DNA of 64,000 bases from Effrenium voratum (Eukaryota; Sar; Dinophyceae; Suessiales; Symbiodiniaceae), in contig CAUJNA010003739.1 in NCBI GenBank assembly GCA_963377175.1, positions 1 to 64,000 of the forward strand, read 5' to 3'. This document shows positions 40,926-53,752 of the stretch, in pieces (position 1 is the stretch's first letter; each line of letters begins with the position of its first letter). The notes under the pieces were generated by a model, which worked only from the letters and a program-made list of their open reading frames with translations, was not told the DNA's origin and did not search any database. Made by a program: the position numbers and the translations under genes.

Positions 40926-43900
40926 CATTCCTTCAAGCCTCATTGGTGCCGTGTACTACCAGTTTGTCGCCGATCTGCCCGCAGCAGCAACAACAACAGC
41001 AGTCTGGAGATCCCTGTGGCGCTTGCTTATGCCGCCGTGACCGCGGCATTGTCAGGGAGCGCTCTGGATAGAGAGGGAGACGCCCAAATGGCCACGCCTC
41101 CACTTGTTCCAGCTTTTCACTTTCGTACCAACTTGCTTTTTTGCGCTGAACATGCACGGTCCTACTTTTGATTTATCGTGGTTGGTTTATATTTTTCGAT
41201 CCGTTTTATCGATGAGTGGAGGTTTTCCATACTTTGTCCAAGTTGCGGTCACGTCCTCAAGAGCTCCGCTTTGGCGTCCAGGTCTTGAAGAAGCCTGGGC
41301 AGCTGGGCATCACGGTGAAATTCGCGCCGCCCGGCTGAGGGGCCTCGCTGCGTGTTTTTTTTTTCTTCTTCTTTTTCTGTGAGCTCCATGTCTGGCGATA
41401 TTTTTGGATTTTGGGTCCAGTTGTCTGATGTCTGTCCCTTCGGCCAGAGCCGGTTTTTGGGTCCAGTTTTTTGGGTCCAGTTTTTTGTTGGTCCCAGAGC
41501 CGGCGCTAGCCATTTTCCATGTCTGTCTCTTCGGCAGCGGACGGCTGCTCTCGTTTTTGCGGCCGTTTTTGCTTGGCTTTGAAGATGCGAGCCTCCACAG
41601 GAAGTCCTCCCACGGCATCTGGATCGCAACCGTGGCACCGGGACCGGAGAGGGCGAAGAAACATCAAACCTCGCTGCTCCAAGCCAATTGCCAAGGGTCA
41701 GTTTCGAGACTTGCCAGGCAACGCATGTTTGAACAACGACTGAGTTGTGGATTGGAAAGGCAGCGGTGGCAGGATTTGTTCTTGCCCAATTGAACTCTTC
41801 GCGAAGAGGTTTTGTGCCCGTGGCTTCTCTTAAACTCACAAACAACGAGTGTCATCTCTGAGGAAAATAAATGTCAGGACCGCCTTGCTGACACTTTGTG
41901 CAGGACTTGTGCTGGACTGGAACCAGAAGAATCCCGACCAAAGCGTGGCAGTGAACGTGCCTTGTCTTTCTGATTGAAAAGGAAAGTGTCGTTTGCTCAA
42001 TGATCGGTACAGGCTTCGCTGAAGTGTATTTAGTATTTGGCTTTGCGGATGAGGACACATTCAAGTTTGCTTAGGATCGCATTGTGGCTGCCTCTTGGCT
42101 GCAACTGGTTGTTTCTATTTGAGAGCCAAGCCTCGACATTTCGGAGGTCCCTCGCGGTGCTTGGAGCGATCTGAGGTCAATGGAGTTACTGGACAATCCC
42201 AAGACCTCGTCGCCAAGATGAGGGAAGTCTCCGACACCATCGTGCTTTGCCGTCAAAGAACGATTTGACCGATTTTTTGCCGTGAGTCAGCACTGGTCCA
42301 GCACTGGTCACAGGACAGCTGGGACAACCAAGACCACCAAAAACTAGTGGCCGAGGTCCAGCTGATATGCAGATTTTTAATGTGACAATTCATCCTTTTC
42401 AAGCTCAGGTGCTGGTCGTGATGCACTACGAGTGAAGTAACTGAGAGAGGCAGACCCAGGTCCTCTTTCTGCTGGAAGCACAGTTTTCCTTGCGCTGGTG
42501 ATCGATGTTAGAGGACATGGGCTGCGGGTATGTTTCATTATGGTGATAAAGTCACACTACTGCCTAATGCTGCCTGAGCATTGCCCAGCAAGCCTTTGTG
42601 TCAGAAAAACTTTGGGCAGCGCTTCAGACAAGATGAGAGCTGGCCATCGTGCCCAGCGCGCCAAATCTTTGCGACACTTTGGCTCCGGCACGTGACAGAG
42701 AAGCCCAAGGGCCGTGTGGGTCATTTCAGTATGGCATTGTCCCAAGGACAAGGCCATAGCCTAGCATTGCACCTGCGGCCAGAGGGGGAAGGTGGAAAGG
42801 AGCTGGATGAAACCGCTCCCTTTTCCTCAGGCCGTCAGCCAATGGGGTTGCAACTTTTCGGTGAAGGCGTGCCCACGCAGGGATTGCTCTTGTCCTTTGG
42901 ACCGGGCCTACCAGGAAGGAGCGCAGGAGCCAGTCAAGAGTCTTCTAAAGTGAGGAGCTTGACAGCAAGTTTGCAGCGGGAGAGGGCGGAGTCTCTGGAG
43001 GCCATTTTGCGTTGGGCCATTTTCTTATAGCAGAATCTTGCGGTCCGAATCAGGCTCATTGAATCCAGAGATGGATTGGACTTTTGCGCTCCTGGCGATA
43101 GGGCACTTGAGTACTGCTCAGAAAAGGGTAGTTGGCAGCTGAGATCCCTGAGATGCCTCCCAGTTTTGAGCAGCTCGCTTCCCCCCGGACTGCAGCCTTG
43201 AATCCCGACTTCAAGGAACCCGAAATTGAGGACCGGCGCAGAGTCTGTCCTCTGTTTCCGGCATGTCGCTTTAAGCATACCTGGAGTCTGCCCAAAATTA
43301 AGAGGTTATGACCCCTTACCCCAACCATTTTTTTTACACCGGGTCGATGCCAGGTGATGCCTGTCCGCGAGGAGCCGGGCCAAAGCACTCAGGCCTGGAG
43401 CCACGCCAGGCGTTGCTTGAGGCGTTCAAAGTGTTGCGTTTGTTGGTTACTTGTTGGTTGGTTGGGCTTGGTGTTTTTTGATTAAGCGCACCCCGTTTTT
43501 ACTCGGGAACGCAACAACAACCTCAGCCATTGTTTGGGCCCAGAGTAGATTCGGCTACTACAGACGCTCAGTTTGCCATTTAGCTCTAAGTTTGCTTCTA
43601 CCGCCCGTGTTATGGAACGAGGCAGCCTATGTCAGTCGTTGCAGCGCGCCGATACGGCTGGAAAGCAGGGGAGCCCGGGGGGTTTGCGAGAACATGTTGT
43701 CGGCCCTTAGCGTCAAGATTGGAGTAGAGAGAGTGCGGTTTTGAAAGAGGTGTCGAAGGAAGACAACTGCCCTGACTTATGCTTATTTTGTATTTCAGCT
43801 GTGTGACAATTGGCTGCTTCTTTCAGGACAGTACTCGATGGAAGCGGCAATGGCAGTGTTTGCAGCCTCTTGCCTTTGCGCGAGAAGGGTATAGGAGCGG

Positions 43901-46083
43901 ACATGCTGCTGCGAAAAGCGCCTTGAGATCCTCACTAGAATATGTTCTTGCCATGCAAAGCTGCGTTTTGCACAGATCCAATGTATCAAACAAATTGGGG
44001 CTCCCAGTGGTTGCTTTCCCCTATAGTTTTCTTGTTTCAAATGGTTCAAAAGGGCCCTTGGTTTTGCCAGCTTGGTCTTTGTCTCGCTTCCAAGGTGGCA
44101 GTGCAGGCAGCCTGCGCGCGTGGATGGGATTGCTGGGCAGCAAGGAACTGTGCTTATGAGCTTTTCTTTTGGACCCGCCCCAAAGACTGCGCATGCATGC
44201 CATTTTAGGCAACCTGTAGTGTTCTGCCAGTTGGCTCCAAAACTCCTACTGAACAATCCCCCAGATAGGATGATTCGATCGCTTGAAGTGTTGAGGCAGG
44301 GAACAGTTGTTCTCGTTTTGAAAGGGGTTAAGCTTGTGTTCATGTACATACATGTCTTATTTGGTTTGGTTTACCTCGAGCATCAAGAAGAACCATCCGA
44401 GTTCATTGTGCCGAACCTGAGCTGGCCAGGCCGAGGGCTGGTGCAGGCTGGACGGAAATTCTGCTTCGGGAGCCAGAAGGTTTGCAGTGGTTGAATCACT
44501 TGGGCTGGTTGATCAAGCTTGGGTCCACATGTCAAAAATGATGGGAAGCACCGCAGAGTTCTTGCGTTGAAGGAATGTTTGCTGGACCAATGTGACAAGC
44601 TTGACCGTGGAATGGCTGTTTTTGGTTGAAGCATTGGACCTGAGGCTTTCTCAAATCCTTTGGTACATGCATAAAATGCGCGGGAAGGTTGTGTGCTCTG
44701 CAGATTGACATGGACCCCCAAAATCATTTTCAAGAGGATCTCCTTTTGAACCCCCCCAGTTTCGGTGCTGATTGGCAGGGGGAGAGATCCATTTTCGTGG
44801 GAATCCTGTAGTTCTTGTAGAAGCGCCTGGTTGAGGTGCCAGTCTTCCATGGGCCGACCTTGGCACGCCGGGGGCCGGGCGTGCCAGGCCTATAGGCCAA
44901 TATAAGCAAAACCAGCTTGGTAGGCACTGCTCAAGTGTGTGTCTTTTGAGTGTACACTTTTCGGGGCTGGTTGGGGGGGGCCCAATCTTTTTAGGGCTTG
45001 GTTGGTGTGCGTTTTGAGGCGGACCCCCCCATGAACTTGGGGGTCCAGATCCCGTACAAACATGTGAGCGGGGCATTGGCCAAGAGACGACTTTGCCACT
45101 GCGGATAAAATCCGTGAAGATGTATGGCCCACTTTGCCAAAAGCTCTGCGACTTTGGGCACAGACGCTGCATCTCGCAGGCTAGCGGGTTTCTTGTGGCT
45201 GAGACTCTGAGCCTAGGGAAAACGGGCCTTCGCCCGGCCAGCTTTCAGGTTCAACAGCATGACCGAGGGACACCATGAAGCGTCTTGAGATGCTTGGGAT
45301 GCAGTGATCCCAATTGGGCTAGAAGGAAGACGGAAGTTCTGACTTTCATATTCTTGCCGTCAGCTCCGTTAGGGTTCGCGAAAACGGGAGCAATGGGCAG
45401 CCAGAGGGAGGTGATGCTAGCCATGTGCTGAGTGCCTTGGTCGCACTTGCATCTCCATCCTGCCTATTTTTATGGTCTTCCTTGGGGGTCCTGTGCTTGG
45501 GGATTCCAGTCTTGCCTTTCCCTTTTTAACCCAACTGAACTCAGCTCACTGTCTCACACGGACGAGCTCACCGAAAGGAAAGGAAGGGATCCGAGTCACG
45601 GAACTCGTGTGAGGCTCATGGAGGAGAAAAAGAAGAAGACGCGGGCGGAGAAGACCTCCTGCGCATGGGGCGCCTTTGACTGCGGACGTGCAGCCAGTGT
45701 TTTCATGGCCCACGTTTTCATGGATGTGTCCTTTTGTATGGGAACTCCTCCCCCCCAAAAAAGAGAGAGAAAGAAAGTGCTTTCTGTTTTTGGCTTTCCC
45801 TTGAAACCACCGGGTGCCACAAAAAGAAGAGACACCCTGATAGGCATGATCGCTTCAGGTGTTCGTGTTTGCTTTGCATTTGTCCTAAGTCCGCATTGGC
45901 GCACTAGTCTTCCTGCTCGTGCTGGCCATCACAGGGCCAATCTGGGTGCTTCTTCTGCAAGAAGCGTGCACGTTTTTTGCAGCAACGAAGTCGCCTGAGT
46001 GTTGTTTGCGCATCAAAATGCTGGGCAATGAGGTAGTGCCCTGATCTCTCTCTCCCTTTGCCTCTCCCTCTGCCTCCCCCTCG

Positions 46084-46084
46084 C

Positions 46085-46121
<37 letters not shown>

Positions 46122-46426
46122 GTCTGTGTCTGTCTCTGTCTCTGTCTCTGTCTCTGTCTCTGTCTCTGTCTCCATCTCTGTCTCTGTCTCTCTCTGTCTG
46201 TCTCTGTCTGTGGCCGCCGGCCCTGTGTGTCTCTGTCTCTCTCTGTCTGTCTCTGTCTGTGGCCGCCGGCCCTGTGTGTCTCTGTGTGTCTCTGTCTGTC
46301 TCTGTCTGTCTCTGTCTGTCACTGTCTATTTGTCTATCTGTCTATCTGTCAACCGGTCTATCGGTCTATCGGTCTATTAGTCTATCTATCTATTAGTCTA
46401 TCTGTCTATCTGTCTATCTGTCTGTG

Positions 46427-46491
<65 letters not shown>

Positions 46492-46525
46492 CTGTGTGTC
46501 TGTCTATCTGTCTCTCTCTGTTTTT
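46084..46525. repeat. (CTGT)n / (TCTGTC)n microsatellite array, about 440 bp
   Basis: Tetra- and hexanucleotide pyrimidine-rich repeats, including a duplicated block with GTGGCCGCCGGCCCTGTGTG at about 46209 and 46258 and a CTAT-type section (46325-46420). Confidence 0.95.
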
Positions 46526-49493
46526 CTCTGTCAAATTGTCTGAAGCTGAATTCAGGAGCTTGTGTGGCGGGCAGAATTGAGGTGGCGGCGATGCTGAAGG
46601 AACGAAACATGAGACCATATTCTTCTGGATATTCGCAGGATCAAGTACATATTGATTTTGCTTGGCTTTGCTGGCATGTCGAATTTGTGACAACAGAGAC
46701 ATGTCATCGAGGACTTGTTCAGAGGCAACATGGAAATCACTGCATCCTTGACTTGACTTGACTAACTTCCTCCCTCCCCCCTCCCTCTCTGTATGTCTAT
46801 CTCAATCTCTTTCTGTGAGTGCACCTCTCGGGCGACGATTTCCAGCGTTTCTTTTTTTGGGGGCAGCGCAACTCCCGCCCTCCCCGCCATCCGCTTTCCA
46901 TCCGACGGGTTGCGGGCCGAGTCGACTGACTGACTCCAGGCCTTCACTTTGGCCTCCTGCACCTCAACTCTGCCCTGCCGCATTGGCCAGCAGCTGACGC
47001 ACGCGGAGGATGGCTCCGATGGGTCTGATGGGTCTGGGGTCCGGACATGGCAAGTTGAGGTGCAATCGATTGCGGGGCCTGCAAGCTGTGAGCCGCAATC
47101 TACGGGCAACAGGCAATGTCCACTTCACATTCACCGCTGTAAATGGTTCCAATCGCAGAGGATTGATCCGTCTTGCCCCCCCCCCGAGCTTACAGCTTAC
47201 ACGCAAGGTCAGAGCTCAGAGATCCGTAGTTCAAAGCGCCCGTTTTTTTTTTTGTTCCGACGTGAGCATGGCGCCTCAGGCGCAATGTGCCGAGGGCGCT
47301 GGCGCCAGATCTGAGGCGCGATTGGTGTCTGGGCGACTGGCTCATGTTGCATTCACATGAGCCACAGTCAAACCCTGGGAAATGAAGGGTAGTAAGGGAC
47401 ACTTTGAACCAGAAATAGGTGTGGCCGCCTTGGTAACTCTTTAGATGGTCTTGGCTTCACATTTTGGTACCAGGTTTTGATTTGTGACTCACATGGTAGC
47501 CGTTCATCCCTTGGCTTTTGTCTGCCTCACGCGAGGAGCTTCTGCATGGCGACGCTTGCACCTTGCTTTGCGGCTTGGACGGCTTGGCGCGCCGCCCGGA
47601 GTCCACTCAAAATCGGTCCCCTGTGGGTATTTTTTTGGAGGCCAGAAGGACCTGAAGCGGTCTCAAATTGAGAAGCACAAGGCTGGGTTGTGTTGTTCTT
47701 GGTGTGCGGTGCCCGGACATGAGGTGACGACCCCAGGAAGAGGCCCACCATCCCGGAGCTGCTCTGCCTCCGGGCAGCAGATCGCGAAGCAGAGCTCCGA
47801 AGGGGGCTGTCTCTAGAGAATACCGCTCATGGACCGGGCAAGAAAGTATATTCTTGTTTTTTGAAGCTGGCAACGCTAGTCGGCAAGAAACATGGCTCAT
47901 GTTGCGGGCGGGGGTAATCATGTTTTTTGCTAGAACTTCATGATTGCAACGACCTCTCCACACTCGCATGCCATCAATCCAGCGGCACAATTCAGCAAAA
48001 TCCGCTGAAGTTCAATTGCGATTTTCGTTCAGCAATCGTATATCGGTCTCACTTTTGCTACAGTGGCGAACGGGTTGTCAATCAAGAGCAGGCTTGTGGC
48101 ATATGGTTTCAAAATCGTGGACTCCCACTTTTTGGTATTTGAAGGGAGACCACCACCATTTCGGGGCATCTGTCCGGAAGGGCGGAAGAGGGGCCCACGC
48201 AAAAAGAAAGGACCATGCATTGCCAGTCACGGAGGTCTGGACGGCAACGCCAGCGGAAGCGAGATGGTGCAGTGCGTGGTGCCAGAGGTGCCGTCAGGCG
48301 CAGCCATTGCCGTGGCCCCCACAAAATCTGCTCGGAGGGCGTGACGCAAGACATTAAAACGGGTCTGTTTTTTTGATGGTACCCTGTTTTGGGTTGGTTG
48401 AAAAGGAGACCAAAGGGAAACTATTGATTTTTAGGCGAGTACCATAAACAAAATATACACACACACACACATGTTGGTTTTGGAAGTTTTAGCACGTTGG
48501 AAAACATCCATTCATCAATTTCCAGGCTGCACGCTACACTGCAGGTTTCGCCTGTGCTGCTGAAATGTGTTGCGGAGAGTGTGTGCCTTTGCTGATGGCC
48601 GTCCTTGTTTTGGGCTGCTGTCATTTCCCTGCCAGCCCAGTTTCCGTGATAGACCTGTGGTTGGTGTGAAATCCCTGGTGCTGTCACGACTATGAAAAAG
48701 AGACGCCAATCTGGGCTTTAGGGAAGCCTTTGATCACTGTCTGGGCGCCATACAACTTTGGGAACCGGCCGCATCCCGGTTCTGCGGGTTCCCAGAGACG
48801 CTTTGGATTGCGCATGTCGAGAACCCCGCCTTCCAAGAGTCCGATTCATTTCAGGCCGATCTGCCGAGTAGCACGACGCCTCGCATCGCCTCTCGCTCGC
48901 GTGCGCTCAGAAGCGTGCGCGCGGTTCTGCTACCGAGTCCAGTCTGGCTCCTTGCCACTTCGTTTGCGGCATGCCGACAACTTCTGCTGCTTCAGTAGCT
49001 GCGACTTCCGAATCTAGTTTTGATTGTTGGAGTCTTTCTGTGACAACAGCCGGATGGGTTGAGGGAATCCTGTCCAAGTTTCTGGTTCCTAGTTTGGCCT
49101 GTCGGGTGGCTAGAACAGCCACGGTTTGTTTCCGTTTGATTTCCCTTGATATTTTGCTTTAAGAGGGTCCAGTTTGAGAAACTCGAAAGGGCATACCCAT
49201 TTGCACCCCATACGTCGGTTACAAATCACCCGTTTTGCAAGGCCCGCCATCCCTTGAGCCCAGCTTTGCTTCGAAGCTTGGCGGAAAGGCTTTCGGCAGT
49301 CTCTGGTATGTCCTGCTCAACGCGTGCTTTTGTTGGGTTTAAGGCAAACCGCATGGAAAACCTTTTGGCCCTCTATTTTGACAGACCAATATGAGCAATC
49401 TCCAAATGGGGCGCGGAAGAGAAGCTGGGAAGTTGTGGTTGTCGTCGTTGCAGTAGTAACAGCAGCCGCAGCAGCATCATCAGCAGCAGCAGC

Positions 49494-49852
<359 letters not shown>

Positions 49853-51600
49853 CGGCGCATGTCCGCATTTTGCTTATATTTCGTTTGTGGTGTTTGATGC
49901 AGGTCTGCCTAGCCGCCACAAGTTTGTAGCATTTGGGGCATCTTCAAATTCAGGGCCCTTCTTGGTATCGCTCAAGAAAGGCCAAGGCGGCACAAGTGTC
50001 CAAGCAGGGGCCCCAACAGGATGGCTCACTTTCCCGCGATTAGGTATGCTATTACGTCCGGAGAGCCGCGCCTGGTTTGCGGCCAAGCAGAGCGCTTTCC
50101 ATGTGAGGTGGCTCGGGTCCAGCGTCTTGTGTCTGGTTCTGAACAGGCTTGAGATGTCTTCATGTTTGTTTCCGTTTTACGGTGCTTGTCGTGTAAGATG
50201 TTTCTTTGTTAGGTAGTTTATTTTTGAAGATGCTTGTTGGTTTCCGAGGTGCAGTTTTGTTTCGGACTCTTTTGAAGCATTTTAATCTGGTCAGAAGGTC
50301 TGCCCGGGTTTATTTTCAAGGTCTTGCCGGATGTGTTTGCGTATCAGGCGGCTCCAGGTGCTACGTCGATATTGGTCCAGCTGCGCTTCATGAACAAAGA
50401 CAAATGTGCCGGGCTGAGTCGGCTGAAACCGGGTTAGCTTCGCTCCCGAAAGCAGAGTTGGAGTTGTCTCAAGGGCGCGGGCCCCAAACATGGTTGGCTT
50501 TTCTCAAACTAATATACCCAAATACCAGGTTTTGCTTGGGGGTTCTCTAAGTTTCAGTTGGTAGAAGCGACTTTTTCGCTGGCCCAAATGTAATTATCCG
50601 CAATTGTCCTATGGACCCTGCGAAAGCCTGCGCGGTGCCATGTTGCTGCAGGCGATGAGATCTTTACCGAGTGCCGTAGTCTGAACTCAGTGCCCTCTGG
50701 TTGCAGATGACGAGATGTTTGCAAGATCAAGGCATGAGGTGCCGGGGGTGGTGGCATGTCTTTTTTGAGGCTGCCCTCTTTGACCAGCAAAGCCACCCTT
50801 TTTGGGGCCTCAAGCAAATGCAAACCCAGGTGGTTGTTGTGACTGAATTCCACAACTCAGGTTCACTTTTCAAGAATTTGCCTCTGGTCTGCAATGTTTG
50901 TTGATGTCACCGGTCGAGGCAGGATGGCCGAGGCTTTTGAGCTGCGCGTTCTGAGGTTAGGAGCGAGGCAGCGTTGGCGTACGAAGCGGATGCCCGGTTG
51001 CAACCGGTTGTCCTGATGCAACCTTCCACGATTTTGATGGCGTGGGATGCAGCCTGTGCTGGCAAGGTAGCCCAACGCCTAAGGATCCCAACAACAAGAC
51101 GCTCTATGATGCAGCTGCAGCTCGGCGTTTTTGCCTTCCCCAATTTGCGGGCATTGGCATATAGCCTTGGGTGCAACGGGGAGGCGCTTGAGACAACGGC
51201 CCAGTGCCTAGCACACAATCCAAAGAATTCTGTGTGACATGTTGCATGCATCCGGTAGGCTAGAGTGCAGGGAGGGTTTGTGTTTTGGTAGCCCTTTTTC
51301 CGCGAGAATAACTTTCCATTAGGAGGACAAACCGGAAATCCGCTTACATGCTGTGGGATGACACCCAGTGAGAGAGCAGTCCCATTGCTCAGTGGGACGA
51401 CCCTGGCACCTGCACATTGGGCTGCTTCGTGGCTGCTTGGCATTTGCAGAGCCAGGGGTGTGAAGAGCCAGGGCGATGGTTGGACTCGTTGCGCTGCTGT
51501 CGCCCTCATAGCTCATAGGTGCGAGATCGGTCCATGCTTCAGCCAGGCTTCTAGGGCTACAAGATGATGGGTGGCTTCCATAAACAGCGACACATGGGTG

Positions 51601-51690
51601 TGGGTCAAAATTCAATCACTAGGGGACCGCAGGTTTTAGTCCATGTTTCCATTTACCAGGGTTCCATTTTGGGTACCTTTTTTTGACCCA
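51601..51690 (-). mobile_element. Introner-like element, GGGTCAAAA family, copy 1
   Basis: TGGGTCAAAA at the left and TTTTGACCCA at the right form perfect 10-bp terminal inverted repeats; similarity extends outward (TGGGTG and CAGCCA). The interior in reverse reads GGTACCCAAAATGGAACCC and TAAATGG as in copies 2 and 3. Confidence 0.85.
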
Positions 51691-51725
51691 CAGCCACATC
51701 TTCTAGTCCTTGCACATTTTTACAG

Positions 51726-51826
51726 TCCGAGCTCAGGAGCAGTTCGACCTGGCTCAGCTGCAATCCATGCAGAACGAGCTCACCACAGTGACCAACCAGG
51801 TGGCGACTGCGCCTCTCAGCTCACAA
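51726..51826 (+). CDS. Exon-like frame, Gln/Leu-rich helical
   Basis: After TTTTTACAG the frame reads RAQEQFDLAQLQSMQNELTT and VTNQVATAPLSSQ, up to a possible donor (CACAA-GTTGAT). Heptad-like spacing suggests a short coiled coil. No family recognised. Introner copy 1 lies just upstream in what would be the preceding intron. Confidence 0.4.
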
Positions 51827-51992
51827 GTTGATTTGGCCACAACAGGCCGCGCGTCTTTTTCCGGCCCACCCGAGTTTCCGAGTCTTCGGGTCTTGGGAGG
51901 TTTTGGGGGGTGGCCAAACTCGGGTCCAGCCTCTCACAGCCTCTCACAGGGGGCCGGGCCCCGGGTCTTTGGAGCTTTCGGCCCACTCCGAG

Positions 51993-52086
51993 GTTCCCCG
52001 TGCCGGACGGCCAGTTGGCCATCAACTACTGCGGCGGCAACCCAGGCACGCTGAAGCGCGGGGAAAGTGAGATCCCTGCCGATCGG
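51993..52086 (+). CDS. Exon-like frame (PDGQLAINYCGG)
   Basis: Between a possible acceptor (CCGAG) and a donor (GATCGG-GTAGAC) the frame reads FPVPDGQLAINYCGGNPGTL and KRGESEIPADR. The composition is protein-like, but the phase does not join exon 51726-51826 with the simplest splice choices. Unknown family. Confidence 0.3.
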
Positions 52087-52412
52087 GTAGACCTCCTTCT
52101 AGGCACTGGTGAGCTTGCAGACCCTGAAAGGTCCTAACCACAGCGAGGTAGACAAATTTTGCTGCCGGGTGCACTGGTGCAACCATCTACATTTTAGGAA
52201 CAGCCGGAATCAGGCGCAAAGTGAAATGTGCCCATCTTTGCATCTTTGAAGTCCCTTCCAAAGAGAGCTCTCCACTGTGCCCGAAAACGAGGGCGTCGTT
52301 TTTTTTTGGAACGCCTGACTCGCCTTTCAGGTCCGGCCTGCATCCGAGTGCAGGGCTTGTGTGACCCCTCGCAGGACGGCGGCGGGGAGGGGGTGCCCCT
52401 TCTTTTTGTTTG

Positions 52413-52506
52413 GGTGTGGAATCAATATAGGTACCCAAAATGGAACCCTGGTAAATGGAGACAAGGACTAAAACCTGCGGTCCCCCGGTGGTTTAATTTT
52501 GACCCA
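52413..52506 (+). mobile_element. Introner-like element, GGGTCAAAA family, copy 2 (worn left end)
   Basis: GGTACCCAAAATGGAACCC, TAAATGG, GCGGTCCCC and the right end TTTTGACCCATACCCA match copies 1, 3, 5 and 7; the left end is mutated. Confidence 0.8.
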
Positions 52507-53042
52507 TACCCATTTCGCTGTGGCTTGAAACGTCGCCTCAAGAAACACCGCAACAATGCTCAGTCGAGAGAATATCTTAGAACTACTTGCCCGGGGAGCA
52601 CTGCTCTTGCGGCTTGCAAACACTCCCAGCTATTCTCCGCATGGGAGAATCTTTTCCGGACTGCCAGCGTCATTTGAGTTCCAAACGCACGTGCCACCCC
52701 AGTTCCGCAGAGGTTAGTCAAATCCCCACTCCGATAGTTCGAGTCTGCGCAGGATGGTGACTACTACAAGCATCCCGTCTGTATCTCAGGCCAGGCTCAA
52801 TGGGCAAAGTGACTTGGTGGCAATCGAGTGGGGCCATTGGCTGCTTCATTTTCGGGGAGCACAAGACTACATGGTTTTCATATTCTGGGAAATATCGGTC
52901 CGCATACAGAGGAAGCACCTGCTTATCACAAAACTGGTTTGCGAGGCATCTTTTTGCTGGGTTGTCTTAACGGAAGGTCCTTTGAAGCGGATGCTCTTGT
53001 CAGAAACCATCCCTGGGCTCAAGGATTTTGGCCCATGTTCAG

Positions 53043-53225
53043 AGTGAAGAGACATGTTTGGAGGCTGCCACTCGACTGCGTGAATCCAATCTTGCAAGGA
53101 TTGATGGGTCCTTGCGGATTCGGTACGATGGTGATGAGCGGAACGGGCAGGCCGGGAGTCGATGGAGCTTGAATGTTCAGACGGCGGCAATGCGCCATTT
53201 CTATGATTTTGCTTTGAGCCGCTGA
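53043..53225 (+). CDS. Exon-like frame ending in a stop, unknown family
   Basis: After a possible acceptor (CATGTTCAG) the frame gives SEETCLEAATRLRESNLARI, DGSLRIRYDGDER and MRHFYDFALSR, then TGA at 53223. It is helical and charged, which suggests real coding, either as a last exon or with a GC donor shortly before the stop. Introner copy 3 begins nine bases later. Confidence 0.35.
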   Translation, partial: SEETCLEAATRLRESNLARIDGSLRIRYDGDERNGQAGSRWSLNVQTAAMRHFYDFALSR

Positions 53226-53233
53226 TTTGTGTG

Positions 53234-53321
53234 TGGGTCAAAAGTAGGTACCCAGAATGGAACCCTGGTAAATGGAAACAAAGACTAACACCTCCACACA
53301 TGCTGGTTTAATTTGGACCCA
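53234..53321 (+). mobile_element. Introner-like element, GGGTCAAAA family, copy 3
   Basis: Left TGGGTCAAAAGTAGGTACCC, interior GGAACCCTGGTAAATGG, right GGACCCATACCCA. Confidence 0.85.
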
Positions 53322-53339
53322 TACCCATTTCTTCCTTCA

Positions 53340-53500
53340 TGCCCCTTTTTTTCTTCCTTCCTTTGGCTGGCCACTTGGGTGTAATCTGCACATCCGCGCC
53401 CAGGCCGGCAAGTGGGTGCTGGAAACCGACGTGGCGGACTTGCTCTCCAGTGGCGGGATGCTGAGAAAAGGGTTTGCAGCTTCCGTTGATGCAGAGACTT
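53340..53500 (+). CDS. Exon joined across introner copy B, upstream part
   Basis: The frame reads LHIRAQAGKWVLETDVADLL and SSGGMLRKGFAASVDAET up to base 53500, where the introner starts with GC. One base of the next codon (T) is left. Splicing to 53613 keeps the frame. Start not resolved. Unknown family; the Gly- and Asp-rich helical pattern is protein-like. Confidence 0.45.
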
Positions 53501-53612
53501 GCTGGTGCGAGAGATGCAGGGAATGAACGAATGACCCCTAGAAAAACCATCCAACTGGTGGTTTCCTTTAAGGGAACCGCTAAATTCATTCCCTCATTCC
53601 CTATCGCACCAG
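53501..53612 (+). mobile_element. Introner element, GCTGGTGC family, copy B = GC-AG intron
   Basis: The left end GCTGGTGCGAGAGATGCAGG pairs with the right end CGCACCAG. Removing exactly 53501-53612 joins frame 1 (TGAIT... upstream exon ending ACT-T) to frame 2 downstream (CA-CGA) with no stop, so donor GC and acceptor AG both lie in the element's own terminal repeats. Confidence 0.8.
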
Positions 53613-53752
53613 CACGAAGAGCCTCAGCTTTGAAGCCAGGTTACGGCACCGAGATTGCCCGGCAGCCCACGTTCAATCCCACACCAGTCCTGGGCGACAC
53701 CATCTGGAACCTAAAGTGCAGGCCAGGACCGATGGGGGGTGTCACAGGCTAG
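53613..53752 (+). CDS. Exon joined across introner copy B, downstream part
   Basis: The frame continues RRASALKPGYGTEIARQPTF, NPTPVLGDTIWNLKCRPGP, then TAG at 53750-53752 (or a donor before it). Unknown family. The phase match with the upstream exon is the main support. Confidence 0.45.

Noticed and set aside
40709..41171. Tyr/Ile-rich ORFs
   Set aside because: Translations of the TA microsatellite.
46058..46702. Ser/Leu/Val and Asp/Arg/Thr repeat ORFs
   Set aside because: Produced by the CTGT microsatellite.
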